NCBI GenBank assembly: GCA_032622095.1
Contig: CP136064.1
Span: forward strand, 51,592,073-51,656,072
Origin: Siphonodentalium dalli
Lineage: Eukaryota; Mollusca; Scaphopoda; Gadilida; Siphonodentaliidae
DNA: 64,000 nt
Direction: 5' to 3'
Shown here in pieces: positions 56,386-64,000 of the stretch; within the stretch, counting starts at the first letter, position 1; each line of letters begins with the position of its first letter. Both the position numbers and the translations under genes were made by a program. The notes below the pieces were generated by a model. That model saw nothing but the letters and a program-made list of their open reading frames with translations, was not told the DNA's origin and ran no database searches.

Positions 56386-59300
56386 TAAAGGTTGCCCGTA
56401 TCACGAATAATCAGATGCTTTTAGAAGTTAGCCATTGGTACACACTCACCTAGAGCAGTGATAATGCATGATACTGAATTGAATTTATACAGCGCCTGAC
56501 AGTATGACAATTATTTTCACGAGCGCTTTGAATTATCATCCACGCAATCGCCGAGTCATAAATAATTTGCATTTAGAAAAGTAATATTACTTGGTGGGCG
56601 ACATCACGATGTGTCCCAATTTATTTTGAGTTTTTTTAGAGCGGCCAAAAATAGGTTGTGAATGAATCGACGCTGGCCACGTACTCGAGCTCAACTAAAA
56701 TAAAATCATTTATCGATTTGAAGAAATGAAAAAAAATGGATATATAACTTATGCATGGTGCCACACACCGGTTGACCAATCAGCGGTTGGCAACTGTTGG
56801 ATAATCCCCTTATCAGACAAACTCAACCCGCGAGATAACAAACGGTGCTCTGAGTCTGTCATAACACATGCAGAGTTCTTGACCGGAATTAATGTCCTCT
56901 GACGACTCGATTTATGCTGGCAAAGAACTCTGTTTATGTTATAATCCTTACTTTTAGCACCCATATGAGAGACTGCTGCTCATTGTAAGACATAACACAA
57001 TTTTGTGTCTCATGTGGTGAAAAGGATGGACCATTTCAACTGTAGTACTATGTCTACATCTACATACAAATACCAAATAGTCTGTGTGAAATTGTAAATA
57101 GGTCATCATATGTTCATATTGCACCTATCATTCAGGGGCAACAGGAAGACTGTCAGCTAGGTCAATAGGTCATGCTGCTCCTGTGCAATAATATACTTTT
57201 GTTTAATATTTTATTAATGTATTATATATTTTTGTGCAAATAAACATATCTATCTAGTACTAATTAGTACTATCTGACTATACTCGATAATGTGGAGTGG
57301 AAATCAACAATTTCATATAGCATGTCACAGGGGCTTCTAACGCGACCCGCTGCCCCTCTGCCTCTCTCACGCTGTATACATCATCTTCTATGGAACCGTA
57401 CTATATAGCATGTGTCGTAAGGGCACCAAGGTGATTGGCAGCGAAGCAGTTTGAAATGACAATATGTAGCAGATATAAACTACTCATGGTATAGTGGGGT
57501 TGTTTCAAAGACGTGATTTCTGTTTTCTGAAGTTTTATTAGAATCGAAGACATCAGTAAACTAACAACAGCGATGGAAATTTAATTTTAATCACATCTGT
57601 AGTGAAGATGCGTGCACATTCACAGACATATGTGACAAATGCTTTCGCACATGTTTTCGGTCATACTAATAAGAGTGTGTCATCAAAACGATTTTTATAT
57701 GATCTCGGACGTGATGTTCCAGAACCGCCAGAGATACCACAATCTGTATTGTACAAGTATACAACAGGTACAGGCAACTTATATATGGTCGGTGCCATGA
57801 AGTTCGCGTGAAGTTGTTCACTAATATGGTGTAGTTTAACACCAATGAAAGAAAGGGCAGCCACACGTCTTAAAAGTTGTCTAGCTATGACTGCGCGGAA
57901 CGATGAACAACATTTCGGACCATTTTTAAAGCGGTTCTGTTGAAGAATCTTCATAAAAAATTCTATTATGATCCAGTAGCCTGTACGTCTGAGATATGCG
58001 CGACGAACAAACACCGTGACTGACGAACTCATTTGATCCAGCACGTGCGACACTCTTCGATAGCAGGGGCATAATAACTCAATTATATGTTTAAATGCGC
58101 CCTTTGTCCGTGTGTTCTTTGTAGATGCCACGCATATTTTTCAGAAGGTATAAAATATCTGTGTTGCAGAAAATATAGACATAATAAGTACATGTCCTTG
58201 CACAAGTTGCAGCGCGGAACAAGCAAAACCTTTGAGAACGAAACTGTACTGCTCTGTACTGATCCCATTTAATAGCAATTACATTGATTCATGTTTCGTG
58301 TATACCGATAAAATCAAAGAAGTGTTCTCATTGACTAGTTTATTTGACAGTCACTTAAACCTATACATGGGTCGAATTATAACGGCCGCGTCACGTGTCT
58401 GGTCCTGGTATCAACTCGATAATCAAGCGACGCGATTGAATAAATACAGCATGTTTTCTAGGGATCGATCATAACTTTTATTGATATGAAATGACAAGCC
58501 ATTCTCGAAAATTTACACAGTGTACATAAATGACATAACCGCTGCGAGCCCTTCTTTGCTATTCATGCCATCAATGTCAACTCTTTACATTGTAGTCCTG
58601 TATGGCTGTGTAAACATGCCCGAACAGAATTGCAGGGCAATTGATATTAAATCGTTTGTTGTTGAGGTTGATAAATAACCCAGGAAAATATATGGGAATT
58701 AGCTGTACATTATGCGCTTAATGGAGACTTAATTTAATTATATTCGAGGAAATCTGTGTTATCTGTCAATATGAACATGAAGAATTCTCCAGGATTACAC
58801 GTGTCTGCAGGACCAAAGAGGTATGGGACATATGTGGCAAATCAATTCTCTGTTAGAGAGGCATGCACTATTCGTCTATGGACACATGCAGGTCCCTGGC
58901 AACAATGGTCCATAACAATAAACAGTATATATTATATAAACAATTATAAGTCCTATATTTGAAGGGGTCACCCCTCTTTTCTGGTACGCGAGATTTTGGG
59001 TGGTATTCATGATACATATCACATATTGAATCTTACTCGATCGGGATAAATATTGCGCAATTTAATCTTTATTCATGATTCAACAAAAAAGACTGACATA
59101 TATGCAGCTATATTTATATATAGCATAAAATTGATTTAATTTATAAAAAAATTTGCTCTTAATTTATGGACAACAATTCAGTAAATATGTGAAATCACTG
59201 TGAAACTATAATTTTATTGTGAAATTACTGTTTTTTATTCCACACCCATTGACGTGAGTCACATGTATTCAACGGAATCCCAGCTACTGAATACATATTA

Positions 59301-59518
59301 GTGTATACCTCTAGTGGAATACAAGCCGGAACTATTCTTGTTGACGTTGTCGCCAAGACAGATGGCGTACATTACGTCGATCATCCGCTTCCGGTGATCC
59401 CCCCATAATTACTTGTTATTTGTCATTGGTTATTAAATCACAATAAAGGTAGCTATAGTAACAATGAAGGTGACATTCATGGATTGATCTTATCTGACTG
59501 AACGGTGTAGAATAAATA
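56386..59518. other. No gene recognised; one unexplained minus-strand open frame
   Basis: Contains a LINE 3' tail remnant at about 56470 (GAATTGAATTTATACAGCGC). The frame 57661-58131 is listed separately. The rest is AT-rich with no supported feature. Confidence 0.45.
57661..58131 (-). other. Unrecognised open frame, 156 codons
   Basis: The longest frame in the last 12 kb. I do not recognise it. It is rich in Arg and Cys (GPKCCSSFRAVIARQLLRRV) with a short hydrophobic stretch (YWIIIEFFMKIL). No signal peptide, zinc finger or transposase motif is evident, and no neighbouring exon with compatible splice sites was found. A chance frame or a relic of an unknown element are both plausible. Confidence 0.15.
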
Positions 59519-59638
59519 CAGAACACAACTTGCATCATAATCTCGAATATTTTATCGAACTCGTTGCGGACGGCGCAAAGTTATATTCCGCAACTCATTC
59601 GATAAAATATTCGAGATTATGATGCAAGTTGTGTTCTG
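59519..59638. repeat. 120-bp near-perfect palindrome
   Basis: The left arm CAGAACACAACTTGCATCAT and the right end ATGATGCAAGTTGTGTTCTG are exact complements. The arms of about 52 bp differ at only a few positions near the centre (CGAACTCG against CGAATGAG), with a 16-base loop. Confidence 0.8.
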
Positions 59639-59837
59639 TCTATGTATTCCATATTTTCTTAATTTGTACGCAGTATTCACCCTTCTCTGTTAACTGGTAT
59701 TCATGATCCAGGTCTTTATTTATGTAAGGGTGCAAGCATGACACCCGCGTACCTACACGTAGGTACTTTCGGTGCTACCAATAATTGTTAGGGACCTGTG
59801 TCTATACCCGGTCGGCGGACGACCAGCTATACTTTCT

Positions 59838-60222
59838 TGACCATAGGTCGCCTCATATATAAGAGAATGCATTGGCCTAACAATTTTTTTATCATGTTTT
59901 TTAAATAAATGTTTCTTACAAGTTTTAGGACATAAAATAAAAAAAACATCCATTACCCTGCAGGGAGCCCCACACACATTTATATAGAAGCATATAGAAG
60001 AGTGGCGTCTGCTCATGTCTGTCTGGGGCTCTGTATGGGTGAAATTATAAAATTGTTAAAGAATACAAGAACAAATTATTAAAATTGTAAAAAATTGTTA
60101 GGCCAATGCATTCTCTTATATATGCGAGGCGACCTATGGTCGACTCGCATATATAAGAGAATGCATTGGCACAGGGTAAAACAAATCCCGACTTACGACT
60201 GGATTTGATATGGCGGGTCACA
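59838..60222 (-). mobile_element. TGTGACCCGCC-family foldback element, copy 3 (reverse, left end lost)
   Basis: The right end ATTTGATATGGCGGGTCACA is intact at 60222. The left side starts inside the first 67-bp palindrome (GACCATAGGTCGCCTCATAT). A complete palindrome lies at 60103-60169. The interior matches copy 2 closely. Confidence 0.75.
60103..60169 (-). repeat. 67-bp palindromic cassette, copy 9
   Basis: Reverse orientation (GCGAGGCGACC first), followed by CACAGGGT as in copies 2 and 4. Confidence 0.85.
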
Positions 60223-60744
60223 ATTTGTCCTTCTCGGATGAAAGCGTAACATTTATAACCGTCGGACTTCATGTTGGCAGAATTTGCCAAGCTTAATCTG
60301 TTTTACATCAAGAAAGATCATGTAATAATGCATTCTGTTATCAAAAACTTCCCGTCCTTGAAATAAAATTGGAATAATAGAAGTATGTAAACCATAGACA
60401 CCTTGGTTTACTGAAGATGGCTTCCAAGATGGTAGATAGAAGTGAAACAGATTCGTGTTTATCTCGTGAGCTGAAGCGATCTATGTTCCATATTATATTG
60501 ACGTGGTTATTTAGGGCCAGCAAACCGGCGTTACAAATCATTAAGTCTATAACCCAAAGCGGGTTTCATTTAATAAAATATAAACGTTTGTCTGAATTGA
60601 TAAACTAGTACATGAGCTGAGTAAATTTACAATCCACATTCAAGAACCAGTTATCATTAAAAATTCATATATATAACTTAAATTTACAATGAAAACATGT
60701 ATAGATTTTGCCCCGATTCCGAACGTCAAACACACCTGAATCAT
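60223..60744. other. No gene recognised
   Basis: A 63-codon frame at 60417-60608 (starts MASKMVDRSETDSCLSREL) has a reasonable start context but no known motif. I leave it uncalled. Confidence 0.35.
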
Positions 60745-61227
60745 TTAACCCTTTGAGTGCCACGGGCCGATCTCATCGGCTCTAATTTACGGCGTGTAAA
60801 ATCGGCCCTAAAAAAAAATAAAAAATATTGTTTTTGTTTTTAGAATTATTTTTAGAATTATTTTTTTTGGGGTTGAATTTTTTTTGGGTATGCTTAAGCA
60901 TGCTATAGCGAATTTAAAAACAAACTGGATAATACCTTAGGGGCATGTTATAACTCAAAACTATCACCAAGTATTCATAGTAATAATTTTGATGCCCATA
61001 AAAAACATAAGATTCCCTGGCACTAAACCTACTAAATATACCTGTAAGAAATAAGAAAAAATTATTAAAATTGTAAAAAATAATAACAAAAGATGAAAAA
61101 TTGTTAGGCCAATGCATTCTCTTATATATGAGAGTCGACCTATGGTCGACTCGCATATATAAGAGAATGCATTGGCACAGGGTATAAGGGTTGATACAAA
61201 AATCGGACCTGGCACTCTAAGGGTTAA
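60745..61227. mobile_element. TTAACCCTTTGAGTGCC-family element (holds one 67-bp palindrome)
   Basis: TTAACCCTTTGAGTGCCA at the left and TGGCACTCTAAGGGTTAA at the right. The GGGCCGAT...ATCGG hairpin next to the left terminus resembles piggyBac-type MITE ends (family knowledge). The right half carries one 67-bp palindrome (61109-61175) followed by CACAGGGT, so the cassette sits in a third element family here. Confidence 0.8.
61109..61175 (-). repeat. 67-bp palindromic cassette, copy 10
   Basis: Preceded by TTGTTAGG and followed by CACAGGGT. Its centre (GAGAGTCGACCTATGGTCGA) is more symmetric than in the other copies. Confidence 0.85.
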
Positions 61228-61283
61228 TAGATGTTCACAAAATGCACTTAATCCTTTTCACTCGTAAGTACAATAACACCTGC

Positions 61284-61612
61284 AACAATGTGATTTGTCG
61301 CCCGGCACATGACAGCACATGGGCCAATCAGAAGGGTGGAAAATAGGGAGGAGGATAACAATGTGATTTGTCACCCGATACGTGACAGCACATGGGCCAA
61401 TCAGAAGGGTGGAAAATAGGGAGGAGGATAACAATGTGATTTGTCGCCCGATACGTGACAGCACATGGGCCAATCAGACGGGTGGAAAATAGGGAGGAGG
61501 ATAACAATGTGATTTGTCGCCCGATACGTGACAGCACATGGGCCAATCAGAAGGGTGGAAAATAGGGAGGAGGATAACAATGTGATTTGTCGCCCGATAC
61601 GTGCGGGTAAAA
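61284..61612 (+). repeat. 73-bp tandem array, about 4.4 copies
   Basis: AACAATGTGATTTGTCGCCC starts units at 61284, 61357, 61430, 61503 and 61576, exactly 73 bp apart with few changes. Each unit has CATGGGCCAATCAG, with a CCAAT core. Open frames across it are repeats of the array only. Confidence 0.9.
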
Positions 61613-62170
61613 TTGAGAGGAGGGTGACAATGATATCTAGCTCATCCACTTCATGGGTTCTAGATAGCAGCTATCCGAACGTCTGAAGCGACGTAAGTTT
61701 CCGGCCCTGTTATTATACATGTGCTGTGTTCCAGAGTTAACATCCCCTCTACAGGAAACATGTTGCAAATATAGGCAAATTGACCCGTGATGTACATGTA
61801 GATATCGCGCGATAAATATCATAAACGATCGTGAGAATTCGACAAACAGACGGTGTGATGTTATTATAACTATTATAAATATAATACAATTATGTTGAAT
61901 ATCATTATTACAAGTTGAACGTCGGCCATAAAGCAATATATCAATGCAGACTCGTAAAATGTGCAAGGCCTTGACCCCGCGTCGTGGGCGATTTCTCGAA
62001 AATAATGTCTCTACTGTAATACATGGAACCCATTGTTTATGGTAGGGTCTCGTATTTTATATATGTGAAAGTTTGAGAGCCCAGTATACCAGTCTATTAA
62101 TTAGATATGACATTATTATCCAGAACAACTTGTTATCGAACTATGGGAATATCGCTTCTATTTGTCATTA
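61613..62170. other. No gene recognised
   Basis: AT-rich. A 109-codon minus-strand frame (61637-61966) shows no family motif. Confidence 0.4.
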
Positions 62171-62325
62171 AACCGAGTAATATTATTTTACGACATCACC
62201 AATCCGAGTAATATCATTTTACGACATCACCAATCCGAGTAATATATCATTTTACGATATCACCAATCCGAGTAATATCATTTTACGACATCACAAAAAA
62301 TCCGAGTAATATCGTTTTACGACAT
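62171..62325 (+). repeat. About five ~31-bp tandem copies
   Basis: The unit CCGAGTAATATCATTTTACG + ACATCACCAAT repeats five times with small length changes (extra AT in copy 3, AAAAAA insert before copy 5). Confidence 0.85.
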
Positions 62326-62468
62326 GCCTCAAGTATGCTTCACTGATAAATTAATGCGTAGTTACATGTTTCGTTTTTGTATGTCACTCATTTGAAAGAG
62401 TTGTCAATTACAATATAATAGGCGATCGAATTAATAAATAGGATATTGCTTGTTTTGTTTGATATTGG

Positions 62469-63161
62469 CTGCGGACACACGTACCACAGTAGCGATGGCA
62501 TTGTAGGTGTGACAATTTATCATTGTGCAGTTTGGTGACAATTGGTCGTCATATTTCTGTGCCATAGCTTGCCATGTTTCGCGCCGAGTTTCCGCACAAT
62601 GAGTCGACTCGACCAATTAACCCATTGCGTTTCACCAAGGTTGATCTCTATACTCATTACGTTTGCTACATTGTATTCTCCACGATATATATAATTGCTT
62701 GACCGATCGTCCAGAATGTGATTGACCATGGCAATCCCTCATTCACTCACATATCATGCATGCAGTACGTTTTGTTGATATCATATCAATACATGTTTAT
62801 CCACTTATATTAATTTCATGCGTATTAGGACAGTTCCCCAATTGCGGTTTTTATTTTGCGACGTTTAGTTCTCCGCATAATTCTGCTAATATTATCATGT
62901 GGGCCAATGAAGCTATCGGAACTGTTGAAGTAAATGCAGCTGCGAGAAAGTATCTTGAATAAACAAAGCGAACTATGCAAAGACCAAAAACAAGAACAAT
63001 GCTAATTATAACGAACTTTGGAGGACTCATTGTGCGAATATGCAGCGGGCGACATCGCTAGCTATGGCATATTAATTATGACAACCAATTGTCACCAAAC
63101 TCCACCATATATAATTGTCACACCTACTATGCCATCACTAATGTGATACGTGTGTCCGCAG
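62469..63161. mobile_element. 693-bp foldback element with ~140-bp inverted arms
   Basis: CTGCGGACACACGTACCACA at 62469 is matched by the complement ...ACGTGTGTCCGCAG at 63161. Further matches inside include GGTGTGACAATT, TTTGGTGACAATTGGT, TGCCATAGCT and CGCACAATGAGTC. The arms have diverged (about four in five bases match), so it is old. The interior has no supported gene. Confidence 0.7.
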
Positions 63162-63167
63162 TCATTA

Positions 63168-63260
63168 TAGGACCGATTTCAGCCCTCGGTGACCTCATAT
63201 CAGCCTTCGACATTCGGTCTCACGCTGATATGAGGTTACCGAGGGCTGATATCGGGCCTA
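63168..63260. repeat. 93-bp imperfect palindrome
   Basis: ATTTCAGCCCTCGGTGACCT and CATATCAGC at the left are complemented by GCTGATATGAGGTTACCGAG and GGCTGATAT at the right. The loop is about 18 bases. It directly follows the 62469-63161 element. Confidence 0.75.
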
Positions 63261-63757
63261 ATATCAAACCAACCAGTTATATCCTCTAAATAGTACATCG
63301 GCATCACAATCACACATAAGCTATATTATAAGATCTTGACGAGTTTATACTTTGTAAGGGATCCGTGTTATTTTCTAAAAAGACCATCGAGTGTATATGT
63401 AGTGGACGACTTTTTCACCAAAGTCAGTTAATGGGTTCAGCTTTTCTGTTATGTTCAGTACATGCATTCCATACGAATGGGACTGGGTTAAGGGTTTTAT
63501 CTATCAGCTTAGCATAGTGACAGTGGACCCGTTGTTGACTTAACTATAAGAATGATTAGAATCATTCAAATCATTACACCCACATATATGTACTATGTTT
63601 GTTGTCCACTTCACAATGGGAGACACACTGGGGGTCACACGGACAATTGAAAGGCGAGCAAACATGTGTTCAGCAAATGGAAGTCAACGATGTTACATGT
63701 GAGATCGACTGGTTAATTCTTAATGGATATTGTCATGAAACAGTCATAAATATGAAC
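63261..63757. other. No gene recognised
   Basis: AT-rich. The frame at 63599-63865 runs into the next repeat and is not called. Confidence 0.4.
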
Positions 63758-64000
63758 TTAACGGCACGGGCGGCGTTCGTTGCAGAAATATTCATATTTG
63801 TTCAAATCGCCATCAGCAGAAGGAATATTAAAAAATATATAGTTTTGTTCATTTGCCAAACATAATCAGCGCGTAAATAGTATATTGTCGTCAATACGTA
63901 CGATGGTGTACGTAAACAAGAGCCTGCTCGTGTTACAGAAGTTTTGCTTCTGTTTACATAACACAGCTCAATACTATTGGTTAATCACACACAAATGACA
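63758..64000. mobile_element. TTAACGGCACGGGCGGCG element, second copy of the 9593-10094 family, cut by the window edge
   Basis: TTAACGGCACGGGCGGCGTT aligns with TTAAAGGCACGTGCGGCCTT. Inner matches include AATATTCATATTTGTTC, TGTTACAGAAG and GGTTAATCACACACAAATG, in the same order. Confidence 0.7.

Overview
The window is AT-rich, repeat-dense animal nuclear DNA. Coding exons have GT/AG introns of 1.6 to 8.9 kb, the retroelements are CR1/Rex1-like and L2-like, and most of the rest is short foldback elements, Helitron-like elements and minisatellites. This fits a marine invertebrate (lophotrochozoan or non-vertebrate deuterostome). The sequence alone does not settle the species, and nothing suggests a bacterial or viral genome.

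One host gene can be assembled with confidence: NSUN5, the 28S rRNA cytosine-C5 methyltransferase, on the + strand from the ATG at 13698 to the stop at 48523. It has eight coding exons whose phases join without a break into a 563-residue protein. All Rossmann-fold methyltransferase motifs and both catalytic cysteines are present, and a lysine-rich C-terminal tail follows. Its seven introns hold almost every mobile-element type in the window, including a complete-looking but broken L2-like LINE in intron 6 and a 4.3 kb inverted composite repeat in intron 2.

Layout: 1-1.3 kb, a LINE 3' fragment split by two foldback elements; 2.8-4.3 kb, Helitron-like elements; 5.1-6.1 kb, another decayed LINE; 6.87-7.89 kb, two Helitron-like elements joined head to tail; 8.5-10.1 kb, three TTAA-bounded elements in a row; 10.2-13.56 kb, a fairly young 5'-truncated CR1/Rex1-like LINE ending 140 bp before the NSUN5 start codon; 13.7-48.5 kb, NSUN5; 48.6-51.7 kb, a nested stack of at least four elements; 51.7-64 kb, no recognisable gene, with foldbacks, tandem arrays and a truncated TTAA element at the right edge.

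The most unusual signal is a 67-bp near-perfect palindrome present in ten full copies and one partial copy. It sits inside three element families with different termini (TGTGACCC..., TTAACCCTTTACCC..., TTAACCCTTTGAGTGCC...), which suggests a mobile or captured cassette. No tRNA, rRNA or CRISPR array was seen, and no second host gene could be identified.
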